The translations under genes were made by a program, and so were the position numbers. The notes under the pieces are model-generated. The model saw only the letters and a program-made list of their open reading frames with translations, ran no database searches and was not told the DNA's origin. A stretch of 64,000 nucleotides of DNA, taken from the NCBI GenBank assembly GCA_037576215.1, contig JBANDB010000008.1, positions 248,001-312,000 of the forward strand, in the 5' to 3' direction. This DNA comes from Armillaria gallica. Taxonomy: Eukaryota > Basidiomycota > Agaricomycetes > Agaricales > Physalacriaceae. This document shows positions 11,853 to 24,186 of this stretch, one piece after another (within the stretch, counting starts at the first letter, position 1; the number at the start of each line of letters is the position of its first letter).

Positions 11853-13278
11853 TTACAAATCATCCAGCCGACTTACAACCTCTGTTGCACTAGGACGGCG
11901 ATCACATTGTAATGCCATGCAGTCTTCTACAAGCGCCCATAACTTGTCGCAGGGAAAGACGTCCGCTGGCGGGCGCGGATGGTATGTGTTCTTGATTACT
12001 GTCTTCGAAACAGTGCTATTATTACGTATATGAGGAAAGGGCGGTTGTAGCGTGAAGATCTGTTAGCAGCAAGTGAGAACGCGCTGATTTGTGGAAGAAG
12101 GGGAATCAACCTCGATAATTGTACATCCTAAAGCATAGATATCTCTTGCCGGAAAGGAATGTTGCTCGCAGGGGGTGTCAACCGATTGGAACTCCGGGGC
12201 AAGCCATCGCGCGGAATTCAGGCAGAAGACATTGCCTGGAGGCGTCTGAGTGTCATGGATTATCACCGACCCGAACCCTGCTAAGCAGCACGTATGATTG
12301 TCATCTACAAGGACATTGGTCTGAAGAGCGTGTATCAGTTCAAGTCCTTTCAGTGGGGAACACGGATATATACTCCATGTATATTGCAATGAGCAATGTG
12401 TGGATCGAAGCCGTGTAGAAACGCTACCGCACTAGCGATTTCCCGGATCTAACCGAATAAATTCATGAATTTATGATGTAAAGGTAGTGGATCTATTTAA
12501 CGTACACATTTCAAGCGGTCGTGGTCCTGATTCGACTCCAAAAACTTGATAACATTGCCATTTTGCATCCATGGCGATATGAGACAGAATCTATCCACAA
12601 AACTTGTGGTATTGATGCCGATGAATGGAAGAATATTTTTATGATGCAGGTGCTTCCATATGACCGCTTCACGACAGAGTTCCTGAAATATCCTCAGTAA
12701 AATTGGGCCTGATAATATCGAGTCTTAACCGTACCTTGAAAAAGGACTTTGTCTCTGTAATCGTCATTGAAAACGTCCGAAATACCTTCAAGCATACACC
12801 CCTTCCGTCCACAGTCCCTTTCCATATGTCCTACAACAGTGATCAATATGTAGTCTGCCTGGACCTCGAACCTTCTTACCGAGGCCTCCCCTCCATCGAT
12901 AGGATATCCGGGTTCCCGGACAACTCCCTCATTCACCACATAACTTTCTGGAAAGAGATCCCTCTCCTTAGTGAGCGCATGGAGACACCTGAAGCATGCA
13001 GTGAAGTACTGCGGGTCGTCTTTCCAGGCTTCATCCAGCTCCTGCGGGATAATCAGCACAACGTGGCCGTACATAGAGCGTATTGGCGGGACCTTCTGCA
13101 GAGTGTTTAAGACACCTACGTCCACGGGCGACTTTGGAAGGAGTCCGATATCATGCCAGGGCTTATCTGCTGAGCGAACGATGAAGCGGATCTTTGTTGC
13201 AAGTGTAGACCCTTCGAGATCATCCGACAATGTCTCCCAGCCCGAGGATCCGGGGGGCAGTTCATTGCTCATACACAT
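11853..13278 (-). CDS. TKL-like pseudokinase (kinase 4)
   Basis: Fourth paralog with the same seven-exon plan and an open frame, but with changed catalytic residues. The loop that reads HGDIRG in its five neighbours reads HCNIHG here; the catalytic Asp codon has become AAT (plus-strand bases 12383-12385). The DFG motif reads GFG (GGG codon at 12276-12278). The glycine-rich loop reads GGEAS instead of GGG. The ATP Lys (VCLKVFRTF), helix-C Glu (REAVIWKHL), WLAPEF and ARDIYALGC are kept, as is the C-lobe ending RRPSATEVVSRLDDL. Splice sites are normal, so it looks like a maintained pseudokinase and not a decaying gene. Its closest relative is kinase 5 (shared SNQDHDRLKC and FLHHF/FLHGF segments). 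Start: two close in-frame ATGs at 13278 and 13272; either is possible. Likely role: scaffold or allosteric partner of an active paralog (inference). Confidence 0.85.
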
Positions 13279-13730
13279 GTCGATCCTGTGACTTCTCCGG
13301 GTAAACGTCAGCGTCGTGGTAGATATGTATGACGGGATCTACTGACCTTGTAGGCTTATGAAACGCCAATAGGCACCAGACATAAACCGACTTCTTTCCT
13401 TCCTTCCTAGTAAGCGAATTGAACTGTAGAAAGATCAGGACATGATGCACACGATTGAATGGGACCTATATATCGGCATGGCATCAGCCGTTCCTTAGAG
13501 TGCCTTCCTGCCGCATTTTACATTTGATTCCTGTTCGGACGTTTCGGGGGTCGCAGGAGAAGCTCTTATAAGCGCTGCCTGGAGGAGCACCTTATTAAAA
13601 GATGTGACGGTGTTGATTCATTCGAAACATGCTTGGTATCAGGGGGTGGTGTCACGGGTTACTTCGCACGATCTATGGCGGGCGGCTTTCCATGTTCACC
13701 CGGTCTGCGGGCGCTTCTGCTAGGGGCATC

Positions 13731-13763
13731 GGAAGGAAGGAAGGAAGGAAGGAAGGAAGGAAG
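13731..13763. repeat. (GGAA)n microsatellite
   Basis: About eight uninterrupted GGAA units, followed by AAG and T-rich sequence. It creates misleading open frames on both strands (poly-GRKE and poly-PSFL translations). Such tracts are often length-polymorphic. Confidence 0.97.
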
Positions 13764-14412
13764 TTTTATTACCCGACGGTGCTCCTCATCGGAAGACTCG
13801 ATTGTCGCCCAGAATTCCAGGCCTGGAACACCGTGAGAACTTGAAGTAGACGCAAATACGAACCAGGTAGCCAGCGATCTCGAGCAACTGTCAACCACTG
13901 TAGGTTCGTTCGTGACGCCAGCATTAGCTTATCACAGCAGACACAATTGATTGTGGTAGACCTCCATTGTAAATCCGCCGGCGATGTAGTGAGGTTGCCG
14001 ACTAGCGATGCCATTTTTGGACCTTTTTCAGAGACGCAAACAGGCAATATATGGGCATGTCGCGTCTTTCCATCGAAATTCTTGGGTGGGACGATAGCCG
14101 CTCTCTGTACTGGAACCAGGACAGACGGTGTGTAATATGGCCTGATGAGCAATATGGAATGGAGACAGGTATGATGTCACTCACCTTTGCGCGTGGGAAA
14201 TGTATATTTTCGTCCATATGAGTACTTCGGCCAGCATCTATGTTACGGTCGATGACTGACAACCCAGAACAGATTCTCAATGCCGTCATGCTGGATTTTG
14301 GTTGGATTAGATCAGCCACAGCTGTTACAGCAGAGATCACTTTCAAAGATATTCGTAAAGCCTGAAGTGGACAAGATCCTTTTCGTGATAGAACTCTAGT
14401 CTGGGCGATCAA

Positions 14413-14430
14413 AGATAGATAGATAGATAG
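14413..14430. repeat. (AGAT)n microsatellite
   Basis: Four and a half AGAT units directly followed by a degenerate ACAGAT unit. Simple repeat with no coding role visible. Confidence 0.9.
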
Positions 14431-15595
14431 ACAGATAACCGGACAAGGTCCTAATAAAGGAACGCCGGGGTTCTGTGCCGCCACTAAACGTGTCACAGAC
14501 TGAGAACGGAAGCAATGGGATCAACTTCGGCGTTCGACGGTCCGGTAAAGTTCCCTGGAATGTAGCGTGGGAAATGAAGATCTGACCATGATTTTTTCCT
14601 GCTTCGTTGGTTCAACGCGTCGGCCTTTCTCTTCTAGGTGGCACCTCGGGTATATGTACAGGTTATTTCGAGTCTCCTCTTCTGTCTTTAATCCAAGTAA
14701 CCCGCTCCCCATTGTTCCCGGGGTTTTCCTCCAAATCCCCTCATCCAGACGGTAGACCTCTACCCTGTTTCGATGGACGTGTTAGAACTGCTTCCAGTCC
14801 TATGAGAAACGTTATGTATTGCGCCTTGTATGCTCTCATGTGCGCTCTCGAGCTTTTCGTATGAGGACATGGTAGTATGTTTTATTTTTATTCTTACTTT
14901 TGACGAGCATTTGGCGACGTACCATTTTTATTCTGTACCGGCAGTGTACGCAGCCCGGAACACCCCGTCTCTGATGGTTCCCTCATAAACACTGTTGACC
15001 CTATTATTATCTACGAGAATATCACCATTCGCCCTGCGGCGGTTGCTGGTTTGGTCGAAAGTCGTTTTAGCCACTCTCCGGCGCCTCCTAAGCCTTGATT
15101 ACGCGGGCTGTAGTATCGCCCTTGGCAGCTCCTACTGAGACGGTCATACTAATCTTCCTTTTTGATATTAGGTATATCACTGGATGATACTCGTTTATTT
15201 CTTCGTAGAATGTTCACCGCCTAACCATAAAGTTTGCAAGCTTCAACCATCTAGTCATGGGACCAGAGAGGCAGGAGTCGGGCATCAGGTTTTAAGCATC
15301 AGAAGATGGATCTCTCAACAAGAACAACGAGCCAAATTCTCAGCATTCGGGAAGGCTTTCAGCTTTGAACTGGAGGGCGAGGCGTCGAGTACGGAAAGGA
15401 CTATCTATAGTCGTGAGTCCCGAGTATGTTTTGAAAACAGTATTTCGATTTGAGCTCTCATTTAAATTTTACGGTCCAACCAGTGTAGGGAACATTTTTT
15501 AATCTGCATTGACAGATAGACAAGATGACATAAATATCGATGTGACTATCTACGATTACAAAGGTGTCAATTCACTATACGAGTAAACCTATTAA

Positions 15596-17016
15596 CTACA
15601 TTCGCCAAAGACGGGTTTCAACAACTGCTGCATTGGGACGCTTCTTAGCATCGATATTCATGCAGTCCCCTACAAGTTCCCATAGGTCGTCTGATGGAAA
15701 TACGTCCGGAGGCGGCCGTGGATGAGATGTGTTCTTGACCACTAGGTTCGAAACAGAGCTGTTGTGAAAGATATGAGAGAAAGGCGATTTCAATGTGAAT
15801 ATCTGTCGTTCTTGGGTTATTAACTGCCTAATATTGTCATAGAAATCAGAATACCTCTATAATTGTGCATCCAAGAGCATATATATCTCTTGCTGGGGAC
15901 GACTCTATTTCGTATGACGGCGACTCAGGTAGCTGAAATTCTGGAGAAAGCCACCGTGTGGAATTCTGGTTCAAGGTATTGCTCGAAGGTACCTGCGTCG
16001 CAATTATCAATGATGATCCAAAGTCCGCTAGGAGACAGTGGTGATCATCTGCGATGAGGACATTGTGCTTTTAATAAGGATATGAGTGATCGATTTCATG
16101 CGGAAAGAAGCATAGGCACGTACCCCACGTATATCGCCATGAACGATGTGGGGATCAAAGTGGTGTAGAAAGGTTACCGCACTAGCGATCTCACGAATCT
16201 AAGAGCAGAAATGCATTAATGACCAATGCCGCATCTATGCATATAAATGACGTACACATTTCAAGCGGTCGTGGTCCTGGTTTGACTCCAAGAACTTGAT
16301 AATATTTCGATTCTTCATCCAGGGTGATATGAGACAGACTCGTTTCGCAAAGCTAGTGGTATTGACGCCAATGAATGGAAGAATATTTTCGTGATGCAAT
16401 TGCTTCCATATGACCGCTTCGCGACAGAGCTCCTGGAATTAAACTGGTGAGATGTGCTTGCCATTACTGAAGTATAATATCAACCGCACCTTTAATAATC
16501 TTCTGTTCTCCTCGTCTGTCATGGAAAAGGTACGAAGAACCTTCAAGCATACAACCTTCCCGTCTAATGTCCCTTTCCATATATCCTACGACAGCGATCA
16601 ATGCCCAGTCTGGGTGGACCTTAAACTAGAGTCACTTACCGCCGCTCCCCCTCCGTCAATGGGATCCCCATTGTCTCTGATGATTCCGTCGCTCATACTA
16701 AAGCATTGGGGAAATATGTCTCTCTCCTTACTGAGTGCCCGAAGACATTTAAAGCATCGAGCAAAGTACTTCGGATTGTTCGTGTGTGCATCATCCAGCT
16801 CCTGTAGAAGCATCAGCATAAATCAACCTATACGAAGCATATATGTGAGACCTTCTGCAGGACATTAAGAATCATCACGTCGACGGGCGACTTTGGAGCA
16901 AATATGATGTCGCTCCAAGGCTTGTCAGCTGAGCGAAGGATGGCGAGGATCTCTGTCTTGAGCACAGAGGCCTCGACGTTGTTGGAAAGCCTCTCCCAGC
17001 CCGAAGATGTAGACAT
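15596..17016 (-). CDS. TKL-like protein kinase, HGDIRG type (kinase 5)
   Basis: Fifth paralog and sister of the pseudokinase, in the same orientation. It starts at the ATG of MSTSSGWERLSNN. Exon 1 includes ADKPWSDI and ILNVLQK. Exon 2 reads ELDDAHTNNPKYF...FKCLRALSKERDIFPQCF...DGGGAA. Later exons give DIWKGTLDGKVVCLKVLRTF, CREAVIWKQLHHENILPFIGV, SPWMKNRNIIKFLE, IVHGDIRG, HNVLIADDHHCLLADFGSS, RWLSPEF and ARDIYALGCTIIE. The C-lobe ends KRPNAAVVETRLWRM and a TAG stop. Catalytic Asp, Asn and DFG are intact, unlike its neighbour kinase 4. APE is SPE here. Predicted active non-RD kinase. The pair 4/5 is the most recent duplication I can recognise within the cluster. Confidence 0.87.
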
Positions 17017-18868
17017 TGTTAATATGGTGGACGAAGTTGAAAAGCAATATACAGGTTAGCGATTAAGCGTGTCGGGACAGCGTTTGTCTTGGATGAAAAG
17101 GATCTCAGGAAAGATTTTGCGTCACGAACAAAGAGAGCTGTAGACAAGCTGTGGGGATTCGTTTAACTTATACCCGAACAAACAAATGTAAAAGGGAAAG
17201 CAATATCGATACGCATGCGTGAACAAATAATGTACACATGTCTACACTCTGTCGTACTCTCCATGACGATGATAATGATTGTCTTCGTTAGACCCTTTGT
17301 ATACCTGAACGTAAGGACATCCTTCGGACGCATGGTAAACCAAGTAACCCATTGGGTGTTGTGGAACCAATTGAATAAAATCGGCACTGAAACACTGTGA
17401 TTCCACGAAATGGTTTGCGCTCGTCCATTCATTCTCAAATGAAGTCGTGATGATCACGATTTGAAGCACGTTTAAACCTGGGGAGCTAGCCGTAACCACC
17501 GCCTTGCAGATGCTCCAGATATGAGCTATGAGAGACACACGCATGCTCGGAAATTGACACACACCGGAAACGCTGCATTGTGACGCCAGAGTCATCTTGA
17601 AGCATGTCCGGACTCAAATCCGAGCAATTCAGCCCTTAGATCCTATTAAAATTATGATCTATCCCTGATCCCCTGGCCGGCAAAGTCACTAGTGCGCCGG
17701 CGGCACATCGAATCTGTTCACATTCCCATAGATCGACATGCTAAGGAAAAATACCGGCCGGGCGTCAATTGCACAACAGCCTTCGCACACCTGTTCACGT
17801 TATGTTTTCACAGGCAGGCGCTTTGAATGGACTTCTCTAGCGCCTAGGAAGACATTAATCAGATTTTTAATATTGTCGTGTGACTGTCCTTTTGATCCCA
17901 TAACCTGACTTATTCCCAATTCCTCCTTTCTCCGGAAACCCTTCGTGGTAGGAAACTTAAATCTCGTACCTCCGAGTTATGTCACTACTTCTTTCCCATA
18001 AAGTAGGTACGCGCTCATCACGCCCACAGCTCGTCGACTGAAGCGATCGCCGATGGCCGTCGCATCTAGAGCCCGTATGGGGACTTTGCAACAGCACATA
18101 CACAGATCGGAAATATACAAGCATATGCTTTGAACTCGGATCTCCAGCTCCTATGAGGTGCATTCTCTGCTTTATGAATGGTCCCAAAATGAGAGTAACG
18201 TCCCCTGAGTCTGATGCGCATCATTTAAGGTTGAACTATAAACCTCAAGTCTAAGTCCAGTACCTAGCATGCAATAATGGGTGCGTTATTAACATGGACA
18301 TCAATTAGCACCGGATGTTCATTTTTAGCGAGCACAGCAGATGATGAAGTGACCAGGATCTTGTAGGAAAATTTTTCAACGCTAATAAATCAACGATAGA
18401 TACGCCTCGAACATGTTCAGATGTTCTTTGATAGCCAAAATAAAGAACGAGCAGCAAAGGAAGACGATGTCGTTGACCTACTATAAAAATTCTGATTCCG
18501 GGCGATCGTGCGTTTATCGAATGGGACTAGGAAAATTCGTTGATCGAGATTCGATATCCGGACCCCCGGCACTGTGCTACCGCTGGGTGGTGATTTCGGC
18601 GAGTCCAAATAGAATTAAAATCCCACACGCTGGCCGGTCAAAATTCTGGAAGTTCCTAATAAGAAAATGCTGAAGGATGTTGATTCGAGTTTGAGTGGCC
18701 CAAAATAGTCGCCACCTAGCTGTGTGTGTGCTGTCATAACTATAAAGACGTGTCACCCTCTTCCCACCAATACGACTGGACATAGGTGAGTGAAATTTAT
18801 CAAAGTATGAGAGAGACTGATATAACTCGTAGACACGTCCCATACCTGACCTAGTGTGAAGCGATAAA
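17017..18868. other. Spacer between divergent kinases 5 and 6
   Basis: This holds the promoters of kinases 5 and 6. A 117-codon minus-strand frame (17242-17595) is open, but I recognise no family in it. A segment at about 17750-17930 resembles 22548-22700 and marks a dispersed repeat. Confidence 0.4.
17750..17930. repeat. Dispersed repeat, left copy (matches about 22548-22700)
   Basis: Both copies share, in order, an ATACC-GGGCGTCAAT block, a GCGCTTTG-ATGGACTTC block and an AGACATT-ATCAGA block. They are clearly related but diverged. No reading frame is conserved, so the element type is unknown. Confidence 0.6.
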
Positions 18869-20250
18869 ATGCTCTCCTGGGACGTTCTTTCATCCTTCGA
18901 TACATCACTAGAAAACAGAGTCCGTGATATCCTTCGATGCGTAGACGAGAAACCGTGGAGACAGATAGAAAATGTACCCCCTTGGATGGATGTGCTTGTT
19001 ATGAACGTTTTGCAAAAGGTGCGCTCCTATAATTTCTAAACACTGACAGATTATGACGTTCTAGAAGGAGCTGGATTGTACCAGTCCAGACGACTCTCAT
19101 TATTCTGTGTGTATGAAGTGTTTGCGTGCCCTCGGTAAGGCCAGGAATGTATTCCCAGACTCCTTCATACGCCGTGACATACGGAGAAAAGGTAATTATC
19201 CATGTACCGGTGGGGGCTTGTCGGTATGTGCAGTTATTTGACCGCCTTAGTATCCATTAATGTTGTATTTAGGACATATGGGAGGGCGACATGGATGGTA
19301 GACCCGTGTGCTTGAAGGTCCTCCGGACTTTTAGCCTGTCCAACTACGAAAAAGAAGCTCTTTTGAAGGTATGGTAATATCGCAACTTCGATCGTTGGTG
19401 ATCTGACCGATGGGGTGCTCAAGAATTTATGCAGAGAAGCCCTCGTGTGGAAACAGCTACACCATAAAAATATTCTACCTTTTCTGGGAGTTAACTATGA
19501 ATACTTCAAGCCACGTTGCTGTCTCATATCCCCTTGGATGAAGAACGGCAATATTATCAGCTACTTGCAAGCCAATAAGCATCACGATCGCATGAAATGT
19601 GTATGTGTTGACAGTTATTTTCTATCTTTCTATGCCAATGAATTTCCTATCATAGATCGTTGAGATAGCTGATGCGGTCGATTTTCTACACGGACTCGAT
19701 CCGTGTATTGTGCACGGAGACATACGTGGTGTGAGTTATTGGCGCACTATACTTGTACTTCCACTCAAAACTCACCTCGTAGGAAAATATCCTCGTCGAT
19801 GATGAGCTTCGTTGCTGCCTAGCTGACTTTGGATCAAATATTAGTGTAGCCACGCAAGCGCCTTCTGAGAGTAGCATGTCCCATAGTTCTTTACGATGGC
19901 TTGCGCCGGAATTGCAGGTGTACGATCCAGAGTCATACGATCAGGAATGTTTACCTGGAAGAGATATCTATGCATTTGGGTGTACAGTCATCGAGGTATA
20001 GTGCATTATCCCCGCCATCGCTACGATACTTACCGTTCGAATAAAGATATTCACACTCAAACCCCCCTTTTCTCACATCCGGCCCGCTGCCATCTTGTAC
20101 CGTATATATAGCGGCGAGCGACACCCACGTCCGTCTCTGTGCGTCTTTCCCTCCGACCAACTATGGAATCTCGTCGAGCAATGCATGTCCCTACAGCCAA
20201 AGGAACGTCCTACTGCATCCGATGTTAAACACATCCTTGCTCATATGTAA
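18869..20250 (+). CDS. TKL-like protein kinase, HGDIRG type (kinase 6)
   Basis: Sixth and last paralog. It starts at the ATG of MLSWDVLSSFDTS; the N-terminus is about 13 residues shorter than in kinases 1-3 because it lacks the MSES lead. Exons follow the family plan: ...MNVLQK; ELDCTSPDD...KCLRALGKARNVFPDSF...TGGGLS; DIWEGDMDGRPVCLKVLRTF; CREALVWKQLHHKNILPFLGV with SPWMKNGNIISYLQ; IVHGDIRG; ENILVDDELRCCLADFGSN with RWLAPELQ and GRDIYAFGCTVIE; IFTLKPPFSHIRPAAI to KERPTASDVKHILAHM and a TAA stop. All catalytic residues are present. It is closest to kinase 2 (shared ILVDDELRCCLADFG and VYDP..YDQ). Predicted active non-RD kinase with an unknown substrate. Confidence 0.88.
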
Positions 20251-23200
20251 ATTATGGCTCTGTAGCATATCCGTTGCGCGTTGTGTTTGTGTGCTGTGTA
20301 TTCTAAATGGTTGTGACAGATGATGTCTCGACAAAGAAACCCGACAGCATGTGCGGCAGTCTCAAGTACCTCCTACGGAACAGGTATCGTTCCTCCTCGC
20401 CACCACCTTTATCATCCAGCCTTCGTCTTTCTTTACCACGTTTGAGCTTTTTGGCCTTATCTCACTAATCAGCGCGGAGGCTACTGATTTCTGTCCTTAT
20501 ATGCGCTGGTTTAGCTTCTGCAAGTCTACTTACTCTGACTGCAATACCACTAAGTACAAACTCAGGAGTCAGTATTCTGTCTAGGTTCCACTTACGTGGC
20601 GCTTACACAGAATTGTTCTAGGGGTTTTACCCACCCCGTTCAAGCCGATCCATATCTCTATCCCTCCGGGTTCTTGTGTCGTTGTTAGCTCTCCTCCATG
20701 CGGCATGGTTGGCGCCAGCCCTCACAGGTCTCACGTCTGCAGCGTTTTTCTATCATATCCGGTATTTGTGGCGTGTCTGACCAGAACCCAGTGCACTGCG
20801 ACGACATTAATCATTTCATGAATGGAAGTAATCATCGCTATACACAACGTCGCCACCTTCGTATCTTTTTGGCATTCATTCATGCTTCTAGATTCCCCTT
20901 ACGGCACTGGGTGAAGAGCCGAAGGAGTCGAGGCTTAAGATACAACACATTCACGTTGAAATGAAATCGATGTCCCGTGAGGAAAGGACAAGATTCTGAA
21001 CGCGGACGCTTCACAGAAGCAATGTGAACCCGTGGCGATGTACAATTACTCGATTGCGACTGCGTAGAAGGAGAACCCATAGCTCTCGTTAACACTCACG
21101 ATAGCCGTATACTCTTGTGTACGTACCGCCGTCCGTGACCGGAAATGAGTACTTGCACAGTGAATATTCAGAGAGACGTTTGCGTAAGTACCTTATCATG
21201 CTTTGCCGTTACCTTCTTTCACGATGGTTTCAGTTCCCATATCAGCCAGAACGGACGTGTAAATGCTTTCCTGTTCTCAGGCACCTTTCTATTCTCTCAG
21301 AAATCATTGCCCGCTGCGCTCTGAAGGGGTGTGATGCTTATAAAGCGATCGTCTCGTTCTCGAGTGTTAAATTCCTTGGGCACCAGACGTCACGAACAAG
21401 TCCATCATCTCATCCTTAAGCACAAATCCCTCTGACACCCTAGTATGCGTATTCGAATCAGAAATAGCAACGTGGGCGTGAGGTGCCGTAGAGCTGAAAA
21501 CGTCCTATTTATCGCAATCTGAAGTATTTCAGGAAGAGCACCTGGAAGAATACGTAATAGTTCGCAGCATAGTAGTCTTGTACAGTGACAAAGTGGCGTG
21601 AGAATACCCTCACGTGCACACCTTGTGCCGGCAAAATTATAATCAATACTTTTGTGTTCCTTCTTACCCTTGCAACCAACTTGACAAGTTTGAAAGCTTG
21701 CAATTACGTATCGACCTGGCTCCATTATCCGGAGCGACGGCGTTGTTGAGCTCCTAAGACTTCAGGTCTTGTCTCCGCATAGTATCACTGCAAAGCAGGG
21801 TCATTCATATTCTTCGGAGGAACTTGATCTTCAAGGCTAGGACGGTTCCTTGACTCTTCTGCTGTCTGTCTAGGTGTCGAATTCATCGGATTAAACTTGG
21901 CGCCGGACCACGACTCTGTAGACCTTGATCTTTATGACTGTGGTGTATCTCCGAATCTATCAGACCGTAGACGCCCATCCACTTCTGATGGTGGTCCACG
22001 AATGACACATGCCTGGGTACGGGATAAATGGTGCGAAAACGCGCACTTGTCCAGTCTTATGACACCCTTGGCATTTCCTGCGTGATTCCTTGGCGTACTA
22101 ATTTATGCTGATGAATATCCCGGTACGAGCCTCATTCATACCATGACGATGTCTTCTCGTTACGCAGCAGGGATAGAGAGTGGGTGAACCCACAGCTGTC
22201 CATGAAACGGCTTATCCCTGTCTTCGTTACAGGCGTCATCATACGGATCCGATATGTGATGTACGCTTACATCGTTCAGTCTTGTTGAACAGATCTTCGA
22301 TGAGCTATTTATGAATTTGCTGAAACGATCCAGAATTTCACTGGCCTTCCAGCTGTTGAGGGATCCCGTCTGTTCAATACGAAGTTGATATCACTGCTGA
22401 GTCTGGATTCAAAGTTCAGTCAATTGTCCTTCGCTGCAGCACGGAGCATACCTCTACTCCGTGCTACTTCACAGTGACAAGCTGCTGTGGACGCGAAGGC
22501 AACTTTCAGCATACGCCGCTATACGGCGCTTCGAGGCGATGCTGTACCGGAAAATACCAATCGGGCGTCAATAACCAGTCCCTGCATCAGCGAGCGCTTT
22601 GCATGGACTTCCTCAACAGTGTAAGAGACATTGATCAGAATTCTAGTATTTCGTCCAGCTACACTCTGATGTTGCAGTCCGATTAACTCCCTGTTCTAGT
22701 CTGCTTCAGGAATCTTTTGCCAGAAACGTACCTTACTTTGTCTCCGAGCCGTACGTATCTCCTGGGAGTATACAACATATGGGCGCCTCTTTTGTGATAT
22801 TGTATTGAATTGAGTTTTCTGCATCTTGTGCTACCCGTTCTTTACAAAAAGGTGTTCGGGGGGCGACATCGGCACCTACGCAGCAGAAAAGGGGTGTTTC
22901 ATTGACCGATCGCTTCGGTTTTTCAAGACCCCAAGGTCACCCTTTCCTGAGAACGCACATACTTCGAGATTCTATATTTCGTAGCTTACGCGCGCGCTTA
23001 ACTGTGACGGACAAAGAGATCTCTGTACTTCCTCCAATGGAGATGCGTCTTGGTCAAAATTTGCTGCCGATATGCTTTGTTGCCTATTCAGATGGTTCGC
23101 AATGCATATGTCATTATTTTTAGCAGTTGTCTTGGGGTTACACCCACGTTCACATCTGCCTGCCTCTAGAACTTGCAATCTCATCAAGAAATGATGAATT

Positions 23201-24186
23201 CTGATGGAGCCTTGCACGAGACAGGCGATAGCGAGTGGTACATCAAGTCTCAACTGGTGAATATGTGAAGACATCCCCTTGCATTAAGCCGTGTTTACCA
23301 TCTCGACAATGAATGTAGCTATAACTTCCTTGCGTGGTTAGGTTACTAGTCCGTGCGTCAGGTCTACATGGGTCTTTCAGGGGCCAATATGAATCTGCAC
23401 GACCGCATCAATTCCACTATCCATGGTCATAAAACGGTACGGAGGACCCCACCGAGATGTCGAACTATAAGTAGCTACAAAAGATATGGGGATGTGATAA
23501 CGAAATGCCCCTGTGCTAAGCCTATAGTGGCTCGGCTCAAATACAGTCCAAAGGCACAATATACGCTGTCAGCTATGCTTGCCGACATCGAGCACCCTGA
23601 CCGTCGGCTTAGCTTGTCAGCAATTTTCACGAGAAAAACAAGACGGAGGGTGTTCACTATTCGAAAGCCTAGGTTTCCGACCCAACTGTTTTGAACCAGA
23701 TCCGAGAGTCTGCATTTCATAGTTGGGCCTTCTTGGATACGGCAGCACGACACTGGCAATTCGCGTCACCAAAATAGTAACCACAGCTATAGTGTTCGGG
23801 AACTAGACTTCTTTCTGTGGCAGACCCAAGTCGTACCGAATTCGAATTCGCACATGGTCCATGGTGTCACTGCTGCTGCTATCATGAAGGGGAAATGACT
23901 GACCAATCCTGACTTCCGCCTTCTGATTCTTAGAATCGGTAGAAGCTCGAGTCAGCGGATGGAGGTCTGCGCCTAAAGCAATCATCCAGAGAATTGAAGA
24001 AGGACCACAAGCTGTGATCTGATAGTTCCGACTCGGAGAACTTCACATTTCGAACATTCAAGATGTCGAGAGAGTCCAGATCCAAATATACTCCAGAACG
24101 CTGCCCTAAGGTCGCTTTAACCTAGAACGTACCACAGGATGAAAGCGTCTGAGACTTGAGAGAATGAGCTTGATGAACATCAATAA
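20251..24186. other. Gene-poor region between kinase cluster and MITE
   Basis: No gene is assigned. Several frames of 90-113 codons occur on both strands (for example 23353-23694 plus and 23475-23759 minus overlap each other), but none has a motif or a splice-linked neighbour. The right copy of a dispersed repeat lies at about 22548-22700. Confidence 0.4.
22548..22700. repeat. Dispersed repeat, right copy (matches about 17750-17930)
   Basis: Partner of the copy in the kinase 5/6 spacer: same block order, same orientation and scattered substitutions. It suggests that a segment from inside the kinase cluster was duplicated or that the same element inserted twice. Confidence 0.6.

Larger units (their letters stand above)
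13279..15595. other. Spacer between kinases 4 and 5 with microsatellites
   Basis: No gene is assigned. The region holds a GGAA microsatellite (13731-13763) and an AGAT microsatellite (14413-14430). Overlapping frames of 120-164 codons around 13769-14496 lie on opposite strands and lack motifs. The upstream region and promoter of kinase 4 occupy the left end. Confidence 0.45.

Noticed and set aside
13659..13898. Overlapping frames with poly-GRKE and poly-PSFL runs
   Set aside because: They are created by the GGAA microsatellite being open in several frames.
13947..14496. Long frames on both strands between kinases 4 and 5
   Set aside because: They contradict each other in strand, have no motif, and contain an AGAT microsatellite.
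23353..23759. 113- and 94-codon overlapping frames near 23.5 kb
   Set aside because: They lie on opposite strands and show no domain or splice-linked neighbours.
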